From NCBI RefSeq assembly GCF_000315625.1, contig NW_005434587.1:18386-82385 (forward strand): a stretch of 64,000 bases of DNA, written 5' to 3'. Each line of letters opens with the position of its first letter. The stretch's first letter is position 1. Source of the stretch: Guillardia theta CCMP2712 (Eukaryota > Cryptophyceae > Pyrenomonadales > Geminigeraceae). Positions 1-11,750 of this stretch are shown piece by piece. Both the position numbers and the translations under genes were made by a program. The notes under the pieces were generated by a model that saw nothing but the letters and a program-made list of their open reading frames with translations, made no database searches and was not told where the DNA came from.

Positions 1-1116
1 AGTAGATCGACATCTGCTGGGACTCAAGGTCAAGTCTGACAATCCTCCTCCTCGTCCTCCTCGTCCTTCTCATCCTTCTCCTCCTTGTTGTTGTTGTCGC
101 CTGCCCCCCCCCCCCCCCCCCGCTCCCCTACCTCCTTGTGCTCCTTTGTTCTCCTCTGTCTTTTGTCCTTTGTTCCTCCTCCTCTGTCCTCCTTTCTCCA
201 CCTACCGTCTGCCTTCCTTTGCCTACTTCTTTTCTCCCTCTACCGTCCACCTTGTATCTCCTCCTCCTTCTGTTTTCTTTGTCTGTCACTGCTGACTCCT
301 ACTGCTGGCAGATCCTCGCTCTTATCAACGGCATGCCCTTGCCGAAACTCTTCCAAGTAACTCCTTGCCGCTGCTGCCATTCCTTTCCCTCCGTCTTCCT
401 CCCTCCTTCCTCCTCCCTCCTCCCTCCCTCCTCCTCCCTTCTTCCTCCTTCCTCCTTCCTCCTCCTTCTCACTCCTCGTCTCGTTCTCCTTCTCTTCATC
501 CTCCATATCTTTGTCCTCTCTTCCTCATCTCCTTGGGCAGGAGGAGGCCTACAACCTCGAATTTCAGCTCGCCACCTCCCAGAGCCCCATCGTGCAGGAG
601 CACGAGAAGGTGACGGAGAGTTTGCGGGACCAGCCCAACACTGACTGCAGCTAAAGGTTCCCGTCGAGCTCATGACACTTGGAGGAGGGTTCGGGCCGAT
701 CACGTCTCCGGTCAGTGCGGGAGGAGGAGGAGGAGGAGGAGGAGGAGGAGGAGGAGGAGGAGGAGGAGGAGCAAGAATGTGGTGAATGTTAGTGACATTG
801 ATGGGAGGGTGAGAGTGGCTGAGGGTTGACGTGCATGCAGGGGCTCGGAATTTCTTATCACATCCTCCCCGACCGTCTCTACTTTTATGTTTCAGTGCGA
901 TCGAAAGATGCGGAAGAAGACAGCAAGAGGTGACGAGGACGAGGAGTAGGAGGAGGAAGTGACGGGGGGAGGAGGAGGAGGCGATGGAGCGGAGAAGAAG
1001 TGGGAGTAGAGTGATGATGGTCGGGGTTTGTCAGGTGCGTCGAGTACATCCAGCAAGCACTGGAGGATCTCAAGGGCCTTCTGCTCCGTTGCCCTCCAGA
1101 GAAGAAGAAGAGCTGA
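1..1116 (+). CDS. Carnitine O-acyltransferase, C-terminal part (5' end outside window)
   Basis: Carnitine acyltransferases move acyl groups between CoA and carnitine in mitochondria or peroxisomes. Only the 3' exons are here. Exon 1-28 reads VDRHLLGLK, the family's conserved (V/I)DRHL block. Exon 312-356 gives MPLPKLFQ, and exon 541-609 gives AYNLEFQLATSQSP, matching the family's L(S/A)TSQ segment. After a 41-bp intron, 651 to about 710 gives LGGGFGP, the glycine-rich block of CPT-like members. Exon 896-929 (SKDAEEDSKR) joins 1035-1116 (CVEYIQQALEDLKGLL), the usual C-terminal helix, ending at TGA 1114-1116. The junction 929/1035 splits an Arg codon cleanly. The junction near 710/896 does not keep phase, so that donor is uncertain. 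The 710-895 intron carries a (GGA)n tract. The family is fairly secure; the subtype (CAT, CPT or COT) cannot be decided. Confidence 0.72.
720..770. repeat. (GGA)n microsatellite
   Basis: About 17 uninterrupted GGA units, inside the presumed penultimate intron of the carnitine acyltransferase gene. Confidence 0.95.
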
Positions 1117-1132
1117 GCAGCCAAGGAGGAGG

Positions 1133-1180
1133 AGAGCAGAGAGCAGAGAGCAGAGAGCAGAGAGCAGAGAGCAGAGAGCA
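1133..1180. repeat. AGAGCAG-type 7-bp tandem repeat
   Basis: Six to seven copies of a GAGAGCA heptamer, just downstream of the carnitine acyltransferase stop. Probably a simple 3'-UTR or intergenic repeat. Confidence 0.9.
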
Positions 1181-1413
1181 GGAGGTGAGAAGAGCAGTGC
1201 ATGAGGAATAGGAGAAGGAGGTCAGAAGACAGCGAGCGAGGGTATGGAGGCAGGCAGAACCGAAAGAGGTGGGTGAGGTGATTGTGTTGGTGATGAGTGA
1301 AGTGAGTGAAAAAGTAGAAGGGGAGGAGCAGGATCAGAGTGTGAAGGGACGGATGAAATCCTCCTTGCTCGTTCTAATCACATTCTTTGTTACTCATTAT
1401 CACACTCTGCTTC

Positions 1414-4269
1414 TTAACTTGACAGAGTCTCCAGCCTGTTGAGCATTCTCTGCCATAGCCTGCTCCCCGTCCCTTGCACAACATCGTTGAGCTCCTGCCT
1501 CTCCTTCTCTTCCAACTTCTCCAGCGTGCCCAGCACTTCCTGCAAGTTCGTCTGCCAACCTCCCGCACTGCTCTCCTGGCTCTCCTCCTCCTCCCTCCGC
1601 ACGCTTCCTCCGTTGAGCACCGTCAGCAGCTGCTTCAGAGCGTCTGCTAGAGGAGCAGGGAGCGAACTCCATCCCGGCAGCTTCCCCGTGGAGACAACCG
1701 AGAGGAGGAGGCGAGAGGCCGCACGAGGGTCGACCAGCGCGTCTCCTGCTACCAGCGTCGCCGCGTCCTCTCCTAGCGCGCTCTTGATCAGATCGACGAG
1801 GGAGATGGCGTAGAGTTCCTCCTCCCTCGTCAACTTGGGCGCCACAACCTCCAGGAGCTCCTGGGGAGGGCGCAAGACGGGCTGGGGAGTTCCGCTGGCG
1901 GTGGGGAGGAGGAACATGGTGGGGACTGTCTCGGGGGAGGGGAGGAAGGAGGAGATGAAGGGAGGGCGGGGGAGGTTGTTGAGGAAGGCGCTGAAACCCT
2001 TGCGGAGGCTCTGGCGGAGGAGAACGTCTGCAGCGTTCTCAACCTGCGGGAGGGTGTCAGGGTGGTGGAGTATGGAGGAGGAAGGAAGCGAGAAGAAAGG
2101 GAGTAGCATCAACGGAAAGAAGATGAGGGGTAAGAAGAGAAGAATGGATACGCAGAGGAGAGGGAGGAGAGGAGGGTTGAGAGAAGGAGGAGAGGAAGGA
2201 GGAGGAGGAGGAGGAGGAGGAACAGGGAGTAGCAAGATGTAAGGAGGAAGGAAGAAGGAAGAGAGAACGGTGACGTCACCTCATCTGCGAGGATATTCCG
2301 CAAGCTCCTCGCCTTGTCGCTCAGGAGGTACTTGATCGCCTCCTCCAACGGGACTCCCTCCTCCGGGATCGAGTCGAAGTCGATGAACGCTCCTCCCTGG
2401 GTCCTCGCCACCACCCCGAGGGCCCCGTTGAGGAGGACGGAGAGTCTTGAAGTCTTCAGCCCTCCTCCTGCATACAGCACCTCCTGCAGAGCCCTCTGAA
2501 CCTCCGGCCGATCCTCCCGGAGGAGCTTGCGGGCAACGAAGGGGTAAGCCTCCATGACGAGGCCGTAGGAAGGGTCTCCTATCAGCGCCACCCCCTCCAG
2601 CGTCACGACAGCGCGGGCGATGAGGGCGAAGTAGGGGGGGATGGTGAAGGGGATGTCGTTGAGGACTGTCAGCGCGTCCTGGGTCATGGCCTGGAAGCCG
2701 CCGATGGCGGCACCGGACGATCCGTCCATGCCGTACATCCTCTTCAGCTCCTCCTCATACTTCTTTGCTCCTCCTCCCTTGACGTAGGGGGAGAGGGCCT
2801 TGTCCATCAACGGGATGACCTTGGGACGGTCGCAGTCAGGTGGGAGGATGCCGAGCGAGATGAAGTCGTCGACGAGGGCGGGGTAGTCCTTGTTGGCAAG
2901 GTGGATGATGGCGTTGACGATCTGATCCATATCTTCCTGCTGCAGGCAGGCCACCAGCCCGAAGTCGATGAGCGCGATCTTGCCCTTGCTCTCGTCGGAC
3001 ATCCGGATAATATTCCCTGGATGAGGGTCGGAGTGGAAGAACCCAACTTGCAGCAGCTGCGTCAGGAAGCTCTCCTGCCCGATCCCGATCACCTCCCTGA
3101 TCTCCTCCGGCGAGCACTCGGAGAGTTTCACGCCGTCCACCCACTCCGTGACCAGCAGCCTCCTCGTACAAAGCTCCTCGTATACCTCAGGCACGTACAT
3201 CCCCTCCACCATCTGCTCCTCCAGCAGGCCCTTCAGCTTCTTTTGGTTTGCGCACTCGTTCATGAAGTCCAGCTCTGTGTAGAACCCGACGGCCCACTCG
3301 TTGAGCAGCGCAACGTAGTTGGTCCTCTGCTGGGGAGCAAACCTGTCCATGAGCCCCTGGTACACCTCAGCTGCTCTCCTCAGCACGTAGAGGTCCTTGC
3401 TGACCACTGAGAGCACGTCGGGGCGCTGAACTTTGACCGCAACCGTCTCTCCTGTCACCAGCTTCGCCTTGTAGACCTGAGCAAGGGAGGCTGCGGCCAC
3501 CGGCTTCTCGGAGATCTCGCTGAAGTACTTGCCCAGCGGGGCCTTCAGCTCCTGCTCAATCATCTCAACCGCCACCTTGGTGTCGAAAGGCTTCACGGAG
3601 TCCTGCAGGTAGGCCAGCTCGTCGAGCACGGGCTGGGGGAGGACGTCCGGCCGAACTGTAGCAGGAGACACACAGTGAGATGCTAGTGCATACTCGCAAG
3701 CAACAAGGGATACCTGACATCATCTGCCCGGCCTTGATGTACGTTGGCCCGAGCTTCTCCAGGTTCTGCCTCGCTTCCCTCGCGAGGTCGACCTCGTTCT
3801 TCTTCAGCTCGTCCACTCCTCCTCTCACCAGCATCGTAATCATCTTGGTCAGGAAAGGAACCGAGACTGAGAGGAACTCTCTCCACCGCTTCTGCAGGGC
3901 CCCATCCTGCTTCCTCCAATACGCTTCAATGAGCTCCTTGTCGTACACGATCGGCAGCCCCTCCTCGTCAACAGCTCCCTGCCTCTCCTTGTCCTTCACG
4001 ATGTATGTCTTGTCGACGTCCGGTGCCTCCAACTTCCTCATGCTCACAGCAGCGTTGACAGCTGCGGCAGCGATGGCTGCCGAGGTTGCGAGGCTCTGCG
4101 ATGCTGCCTCTGTAGGCGACCGCACTTGCATCCTCAGGGATACCGGCGAGGTTCGTCTCGCGCCATTGCTTGAGGGTCGCAAGAGGTAGGAGGGGCGAAG
4201 GCTGAAGGAGACGACATGCGAGCAGAGGACGAGGAAAACCAGGCACGACGCAAGGTTCGATGACGCCAT
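1414..4269 (-). CDS. ABC1/UbiB-family atypical kinase, probably plastid-targeted (ABC1K)
   Basis: Atypical ABC1 (ADCK/AarF/UbiB) kinases act in quinone and plastid lipid metabolism. Three exons (3714-4269, 2280-3655, 1414-2043) join in frame. Exon 1/2 restores LGPTYIKAGQMMS-VRPDVLP, the family's KxGQ motif region. Exon 2/3 joins NILADE to VENAADVLL. Exon 2 holds the kinase core: AAASLAQVYKA (Ala-rich nucleotide loop), VAVKVQRP, the LDFMNEC region, FFHSDPHPGN (catalytic loop) and IDFGL (metal-binding DFG-like). The ATG at 4269 gives a hydrophobic signal peptide ending near HVVS, followed by FSLRPSYLLR, a Phe-led basic stretch as in red-lineage secondary-plastid transit peptides. An in-frame ATG also exists at 4305. 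A long C-terminal region (exon 3) beyond the kinase is typical of plant ABC1Ks. The family is very secure; plastid location is inferred from the leader. Confidence 0.9.
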
Positions 4270-5302
4270 AGTTGGTTCGGGGAATGAGCGATGAGAATTC
4301 GGCACTTACTGTGTTGCTGATAGCTCTGATTTCATGAAACCTCTGCTGCTCGTTCCTTGTTGACCTTTGTTCCTTGTTCACTATGTACGAGTGTTTCGAC
4401 TACGAAAGAAAGGCCCTTTTCGAAGCTTGACTGTCTGTGTCAAACGGTTTTCTCGCTTTCAATTCGTATTTCCTCTCTCCTCTCCTCTCTTCTCTCCTCT
4501 CCTCTCCTCTCCTCTCCTCTCCTCTTCTGATCTCTCCTCACTACTGCTTCTCCTTCACGTCGCTCCGAGCGGTCTCGTTGCTTTGTCTCTATCTCGACCT
4601 TATAAGACTCTCCCTCCCTACCCCCCACCCCCTCATTAAGAGTCCTACCCCATTTGAAACATTTACCACCCGTACAAGACACTAACCCCTACCTCCTTAT
4701 CTCGATGATTTTCAGGGCCAAGGTACCCTCCAGATGTACCCCACCCTCAAGCATATCACCGGACCCTGCCCCACCACCTCTCCCACAAGTTACATTCCAC
4801 CCCTCCATACTTCTCGACAGACCACTGCCACGCAAAGTTGAAGAGAGGGGTGGGGTCATCGGTCAGCAAGCAGGGGTCCGAATATCCTGGGAAATTCAGA
4901 GCAATTTTGAGTAGTACAGGGGGGTAGTATGCCAAACTAGATCAAATCTCTGGGGTGGGGGTAATCATATGAGGGGAGGGGTAGAGAGAACATGCATCTT
5001 ACCACCCCTTCCTTTGATATAAGAAATTGGGGTGGATGGTGAATTGACCTTCACCCCTGTTTTTGTCTTTCAACAAGGTGGTGGGGGTTATTAAAATACA
5101 TACCACCCCCTTCCAGACTTCTATTGGCACGGGTAGTTGATTTACCCCAATCTACCCTAAAAACTCAGATGATTTGGACGGGTGATATGTATTATGAAGT
5201 ACCCCTTCATCAAAGGGTTAATTTGGGGGTAAGAGCCTCTATGAGAAATCCCAGAATACCCCCACTTTCTATTGGATACGGAACGGTAGGGGTGGTTGGG
5301 CC
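4270..5302. other. Intergenic region between divergent genes, rich in C-tract motifs
   Basis: This kilobase separates the divergently transcribed ABC1K and ubiquilin-like genes, so it should hold both promoters. It has a CTCCT-type pyrimidine repeat at about 4470-4525. From about 4615 to 5300 it holds many short C/G runs in the form TACCCC, ACCACCCC or GGGGTGG. Two copies of TTCTATTGG (an inverted CCAAT core) occur near 5120 and 5267, the second about 30 bp before the downstream ATG. No convincing coding exon was found. Confidence 0.7.
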
Positions 5303-8300
5303 ATGGCTGCGTTCGGCCTTATGTTGGCGGTGGCTGTAGCAGCAGGGGAAGGAGGAGGAGGAGGAAGCGGTGGAGGGATCAGAGGAGGGGGTCTGAGTGG
5401 AGGAAGGGCGGGATGGTTCGGAGAGGAGATGATGCTGGCCATAGACTGCAAGAAACTGTCAAGAGGACATTTGGGGGCAATTTGCGAAGCTGAAGTAGGA
5501 GAATCGAGAGATGGGAGAATAAGCCATGGATTTCATTGCCGGTGGAAGTCAATGGCAGACAATTTGATGACGGAAAAGAAAGGGATGGAATGGAGCAAGC
5601 TGAGGTTGAGAGGAGGCGGGGACGCAACCGACGACGAGCTCATGCAAGAGGAAGCCAGAGCTGCTGGAGACGATGATGAAGAGTTTGTGGAGGTGGTGAT
5701 TCAGAACTTGTGCTTCGGGAGGAATGAAGAGCTGCACATGACGCTAGATCTTCAAGCGCCCATATCCGAGATCAAGAAAGAGATCTACATGAAGTACCCC
5801 TCCTGGGTATGCCCAGCGGATCAGATGGAATTGATATGGAGGGGTAGAGAGCTATCAGGAGTCAACCACGAGACTCTGCAGCAGCACGGGCTCAAGTGTG
5901 AGGAAGGAGAAACGCAGATCCGAATCATTCTTCGGCAGAAGTTCCTTGCGGCTGACGCCATGGCAGACCAGGTCTTTATCACGTGCTCTCTCCCTCCTTC
6001 CGTGCCTGACCGCTGGGCCAGAGGATGCGCAAGGCCGCGAGCGACTTTCCTTCGATGATGATGCCAGGCGCACAAGACTCGAAGGTGATCATGGAGCTGC
6101 TGAAGTCGAACCCGCAGCTGCAAGCGATGTGGAACTCGAATCCTCAGGTGAGAGCCGGTCTTCTTGGTTGTTCCCCCCACCGTAACGTTGCTCCCTCCCT
6201 TTTCAGATCCGTCAGATGCTGAGCAATCCCGAGAATCTCCGACAGATTCTCCCGCAGCTTGCCAACGCAGGCCTTATGTGAGTTTGTCCTCCCTGATTCC
6301 GTTGGTTGTTGCAAGCGGTGTAACGGCGCAACAGTCCGGATCAGGAAGACATGATGAACATGCTTGGACAAGGTAACTTGTGTCAGGAGGACGATGACGA
6401 TTCTCTGAATTGTCTGCAAGATGAAGATATGAACTCGATGATGCAACCAGACTTCGGGTATGAAGACGAGGAGCAGAAAAGGTCGGGTGCAAGCTCGGGA
6501 TGCCATGGGTTTTTAACGCTGTGTAGGAGTAAGATCGCGAGCCAGGAGGAGATCATGGAGTTGGCAAAGATGGACGCAGCGGTCTCTTCTTCCTTATTGA
6601 TTCCAATCGAGTGCTGACGTGGACGTCAAGGAGCTGAAGGAGAAACTTAGCTTTAGATCAGAATCCTTCAAGCGAGCAGTGATGGAGGTGGAGCCTTACT
6701 CACCCAATCCTTTTCTCTCTCCTTATGCTGTCCTTTCTCTCCTTCTCGTCCCTCTGCCTCTGCATTATCAACCCATTACTCTCCTACTTGATCCATCCGT
6801 CCTGTCTTCAGTCGCTCTCTTCCCCTTGTCCTCCCTCCTGCACTCTCGCTCTTCCCCCTGACCGTCGTCTCCGCATCATCTTGACTCGCAGGCACGCGAA
6901 AATCTCTTCGAGGCAACGGAGGGCTGGGACAGGAAGACCTTTCGTGAGAGCTTGAGGACAAACGCGACGCTGGCGAGGCAGTATGCGCAGCTCTACACCG
7001 AGAGGGGGAGCCTGGAGGAGGTACGCAAGGCCCTTATCTCCAACAGGACCTTAGCCCTCCAGTACGTCCATCTCTCCACTCTCCTAAACTGCAAGAGGAA
7101 CGTCTCCGCTGCCGTGCAGCCTCGACTCGAGCAAGGAGGGTCCACGAGGAGCTCAGCAGAAGCTCACCGCGGGCTCCCTCTGGAGCAGAGGGGCCTGAGT
7201 CCAGCTGGGCTCGTCGCCGGGGATGGAAACGCCAAGGGCATCACCTTTGGCAGCCTGCAGGCTGCGCTGGAGCAGGCAAACCAAGAGCTGAAAAGACCTG
7301 CTGCGACATCGGGTATATCAAGTCTCCTCTTCCCCTCCCCTCCCTCCCCTCCCCTCCCTCCCTCCCTCCCTCCCTCCCTCCCTCCCTCCCCCACTGATGT
7401 CTGCCTTCCTTCGTAGCGGCCGCTTCTGTCCCTCCTCAACCCTCACGACGCTTTCATCCTCACCATCATGTCAGGGAGCAAGAGATCGTTGGACGAGATC
7501 TCGGCGCAGACAGCGGAAGAGGTCAGGGGGTTAGGAGGGATGCCATCAGCGAGTCACAGGAGCGAGGACGTGAGCACGAAGAGGAGGAGCGATCAAAGCT
7601 CTGGAGCAGCACAGAGGGAGGAGATGGTTAGAGCCGTTCCTCAGCTGAACAGGGATCAAGAGACTCCAGCTCGAGAGACTCCAGCTAGCCCCGAGCAGTC
7701 ACTTCCTGCCCTTCTGGAGCGAATAATCTCAATGTTTTCGACTCAGGGGAAGAACTCGAAACGAGCTGGAGAAGAGGACGAGGGGCTGAAGGTAGACTTT
7801 GGGGAGCAGCGCTTCCAAATCAACGAGGTAGGAGGAAGACGAGGAGATGGAGATGAAGGATTGAGGGAGACGATAGAGGAAAACAGGAGGCGGAGGAGGG
7901 GCTTGAGCAGAGACAGGGGATGAAGGCGGGTTGAAGGAAGGTCTCGATTGAAGTCCTTTGGCAGTTGGCGAGGAAGGAGGAATCGCTTCTCCGGATGCTC
8001 CGAGGAGCTCGACGGATCGTGAAGGTGCTGAAGGAGACCGGGGAGGTGCTGGCTGCGAGGAGGCGAGTGCGGGTGAGCACGTGTTGATGACGGAGGTCAG
8101 GAGCTGAAGAGTCTCGCAGGAATGCTTCATGCTCCTCCGCGGCCTCTCGGAGGCAGCATGCTTGCGGGAGCTTCGCAGACTCTCAGATCTTGTGTCCTCC
8201 TTCGAACCGCTGGAGGCTTCAGATCGAGCCGTCCTTAGTGAGATCGGGTCGTTCCTTCAATCCCGACCTATCGCAGACGATGCCGACGAGGTGGAGGAGG

Positions 8301-8755
8301 TTGAGGGGGAGCAAGGGCCGAATGATATGATGGAGGAGGAGGAGGAGCAGAGGAAGAGGGAGAGGAACTGGGCAGAGTGCCGCACTTGGCTGGAGATCAT
8401 GATCTTCAACCACGAGTTCTCGAAGCAGATCAGGACGCTGCACCAGGAGGACGGGAGCGACTGCCCCCAGCTGTTGATCAATTACGCGAGGATGAACGGA
8501 ACGGAGATGAGAAGGCAGCTGGAGGAGGACGACCTGCCCTACGAGGAGATGGAGCAGGCGTATAAGGAGGAGATGGAGGAGGAGGAGGGGGGGGACGGGG
8601 AGGAGGAGGCTGCTGCGGTCGATCCGAGAGAGAAGTATTCCTCGCAGCTCCTGCAGCTCATCGAGATGGGGTTCGAGGACGAAGAGGCGAACCTGCTGGC
8701 GCTTATCGACACAGGAGGGAGCGTTGAGAACGCTATCACCAAACTTGTTTCATGA
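5303..8755 (+). CDS. Ubiquilin/Dsk2-like protein (UBL - STI1 - UBA) with LRGG leader
   Basis: Ubiquilins shuttle ubiquitinated clients to the proteasome: the UBL binds the proteasome and the UBA binds ubiquitin. Exon 5303-5971 has a weakly hydrophobic start (MAAFGLMLAVAVAA), then KLRLRGGG near residue 104, then a ubiquitin-like domain (VVIQNLCFGRNEEL to IRIILRQ). Exons 6022-6147, 6207-6277, 6335-6481 and 6527 to about 6590 splice cleanly and encode STI1-type repeats (VIMELLKSNPQLQAMW; IRQMLSNPENLRQIL). A second STI1-like segment lies at about 6891-7310 (ARENLFEATEG, TLARQYAQLY). Later exons are about 7417-7828, 7961-8071 and 8120-8755. The C-terminus (YSSQLLQLIEMGF to VENAITKLVS) is a UBA domain. 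The acidic region 8310-8620 is low complexity. The junction near 6590-6620 could not be made to splice cleanly. Conventional ubiquilins lack the leader, so this could be an organelle- or ER-directed paralogue. Confidence 0.78.
7338..7392. repeat. (CTCC)n pyrimidine repeat in an intron
   Basis: Runs of CCCTCC/CTCC units, just before the acceptor of a ubiquilin-like exon. Acts as an extreme polypyrimidine tract. Confidence 0.85.
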
Positions 8756-8780
8756 AGTCTCCTGCTCCTGCTCCTGCTCC

Positions 8781-11750
8781 TTATCTTCCAAACCACGTGT
8801 TCTTCTTCCCGCTACTGCCGTCCTTGCCCGCCTCCAGCTTGCCCTGCTGATCCTGCTTCGCCTCCGGCTGCTCGAGCTCCTGCTTCATGGGCGGCAGCCC
8901 AAGGATGGCTCGCACCTCGTTGCCAGTGAGCGTCTCCTTCTCAATCAGCTCCTGCGCCAGCAGATGAAGCTTGTCCTCGTGCTGGGTCAGGATCTTCTTG
9001 GCGTTGCTGTACGCCTGTGCTCACGATGGAGTAAGAGACAGGAGGAGAGGAGAAGAGAAGCGGGAGAGCGAGGAAAGGGAAAGACGAGGAAAGGGGAAGA
9101 TGAGGAGGCAAGCGGAAGGGCAGAGAAAGGAAGGGAACGGCAAGAGAAGAGGAGGGAACGAGCTAGTAGGGGGACTATAACTGCATGGACTAGACTTCAT
9201 CCCGACCTGAGACGTCAGCCGTTTGATCTCCCCGTCGATCGCTGCCCGCACCTCCTGCCCCATGATCGGCTCGCCGTCCCCTCCCGTCAGGTTCTTGTAG
9301 CATACGGTGCCAACTTTGTCGCTCATCCCCCACCGCTCAACCTGCCACTTGGCGTCAAGGAGAAGAAAATTTCTCCAGCTACCCTTCCTCCTTCTCTGCT
9401 TGCCGCTCCTCTTCCCCTTGCTCCTTTTTCTGCTCCTCCCTTCGTGCTCTTTTCACTTCCCCCTCACCACTCCCTGCTCCTCTCTTCCTGCTCTTCCGCT
9501 GCTGCTGCTCCCGCTTCCCCTCCCTTCCTGCTCCTCACCATGTTCGTTGCGATGGACGTCGCTTGCTCGAAGTCGGAGGAGGCTCCGCTCGTCACATTGT
9601 CAGTCCCGTAGATCAGCTCCTCTGCCACTCGTCCGCCCATGCACACGTCCATCTTTGCCAGCATCTGCCTCCTGCTCCAGCTCGTCTCGTCCCCGTCGGG
9701 CAGCTGCATCACCATGCCCAGCGCAGAGCCACGAGGAACGACCGTCGCCTTGTGGACAGGAAGTGCCCCGTCCGTGAAGGAGGCGACGATGGCGTGGCCG
9801 GACTCGTGATAGGCTGTCAACTTCCTACTTTCTTCCGTGATCACCTGAATCAAAACTCAGAACCACGTCAAATCTCACCCCATCCCTCCCTGCCTCCTGG
9901 CCTCTCCCTCCTCCACCTCTTCCTCGCTTCCCGCTCTCTTCTCTCACCGCGCTCTTCCTCTCCACCCCCATCATGATCCTATCTTTGGCGAACTCGAGGT
10001 CGCGCATGTCCACTGCCTTCTTGTTGTCGTTGCTCGCCTTGATCGCTGCGATGTTGACCAGGTTCGCGAGGTCCGCGCCTGAGAACCCTGGAGTCCCTCG
10101 AGCAAGGATCGACACGTCAACGTCTGCGTGCTTGGGAACTTTGTCGAGGTGCAGCGACAGGATCTGCTTCCTGCCCTTCACGTCAGGGTTGGGCACCACA
10201 ATGTGCCGATCGAGTCGTCCTGGACGGGTCAGAGCCTTGTCCAGCACCTCGGGGAAGTTGGTAGCTGCGATCACGACGACCCCCTGGGAAGAGGAGAAAC
10301 CGTCCATCTCAGCCAGCAGCTGGTTCAGCGTCATGCGCATGTACTGCTGGTCCTTGGGGTTTCGGGTGGCTCCGATGGCGTCGATCTCGTCCAGGAAGAT
10401 GATGCAGGGGGCCTTCCTCTTGGCCGCCTCGAACAGGTCCCGCACTCTTCTCGCTCCTACTCCCACGTACATCTCCTCGAACTCCGACCCCGAAGCGTAG
10501 AAGAAGGGAACACCAGCCTCCCCTGCGATTGCCTTCGCAAGCAGAGTCTTTCCCGTCCCAGGAGGCCCCATGAGGAGGACGCCCTTCGTCATCTTCCCTC
10601 CCAGCCGTGTGAACTTCTCCGGCTTCCTCAGGAACTCGACGATCTCCTGCAGCTCTGCCTTCGCCTCGTCCACTCCCACAACGTCCTTGAAGGTTTTGGT
10701 ACTTTCTGCAGGCTTCACTGCCTCATAGTTCGACATCATCCCGCGGGCGAGTCCCCTCTCCTCCATGATGGTGGTCAGGCCCAGGAGAAACAAGTAGGCT
10801 CCTGCAAGGATTCGGATGGTTCGCCACACTTGATCCTTGGCCGAAGGCTCTGCCATGGCCACATGCACAGTTTGCCTTCCAGACTGGGAGCCCATTCCTC
10901 TGCGGGCTGATCCATCCATCATCGAGGGATGCATCGTAGGGTCCTGGTTGTCATACGACCGTGAGTGAAATCGTCTATCTTCGTCGTCGTTTGTCCTCGT
11001 GCTGCCGTCAGCGTCGCTTCTTGAACTCTGGTACATCTTCTTCTTCTCCATCTCAGCTCGCTTCAGCTTCAAGGCCTTCACGTACTCCTGCAGGATCTCT
11101 TCTGTGATCACGCTCGACTTCATTCCTTCAATCCAGCTGATGACTCGCTCGGGCATACTCTCTTGGTTAAGTTGCTGAAGGAAGACGAGTTGCCTGCAGC
11201 AAGTCACGTGAGGACGCACCATTGGCAACGGAGGGGCGGCGAAGTCACCTTTTTGAATCAAACGTGTACTCTTTTGCATCTTTCTCCAAACCTTTCAAGC
11301 TCATATATTTCATTTGCAGAGTGCTTGCTCTGATCGACATTGAGTGAATCGCCCAAACACCACAGTGGGGTCTCACCTGCCGGACATGCCGCGCACCAAA
11401 ATTTCGCTCAGGTGAGAGTGAAGACAAGAGTTAGGCTGCCCATCACAATGAGTGCTGTTCGAGTAACATATACAAGCAGATGCAACCTTCGTGTATCTTG
11501 AGAGATGCAAAGCGCTTTGTTCGCTCAAAATTCCTCTGGTGAACCTGCTGCTGCAATACCTGGCACCATTCCTTCCATAGAGTCTTTGATCCGAGGCTAG
11601 AGGCCGAACTCCTCTGCAAGCCTCAGATCCCATGAACTTCGCTCCTCCAACCATCATACACATCCTCTTCTCCCCTACCGCCATGCCCCTCATCTTCGCC
11701 CGCATGCTCGCTATGTCCCCGACAAGGCGCTGCATGCCCCCCTCCTCCAC
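8781..11750 (-). CDS. Mitochondrial i-AAA protease, YME1/FtsH family
   Basis: YME1-type proteases are ATP-driven zinc proteases of the mitochondrial inner membrane, facing the intermembrane space. Exons 11561-11750, 9948-11193, 9539-9844, 9207-9341 and 8781-9014 join in frame; the first junction splits an Arg codon. The protein has a Met/Arg-rich N-terminus, the YME1 N-domain ([19 protein letters not shown]), one membrane segment ([15 protein letters not shown]), Walker A GPPGTGKT, Walker B IIFLDEID, the second-region-of-homology arginines (TRPGRLDR), and the zinc motif HESGH with its downstream partner in the [10 protein letters not shown] region. One membrane segment favours i-AAA over two-pass m-AAA. 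Any of several N-terminal Met codons could be the start. The gene ends 26 bp from the convergent ubiquilin-like gene. Family certain; mitochondrial i-AAA rather than plastid FtsH is likely. Confidence 0.9.

Noticed and set aside
2109-2279. Apparent C-terminal tail of the kinase frame rich in Leu/Ser
   Set aside because: This is intron read-through after donor 2279; splicing to the exon ending at 2043 gives a family-like continuation.
9307-9777. Plus-strand 156-aa open frame opposite the protease gene
   Set aside because: Antisense shadow of the conserved HESGH-containing exon and its intron.
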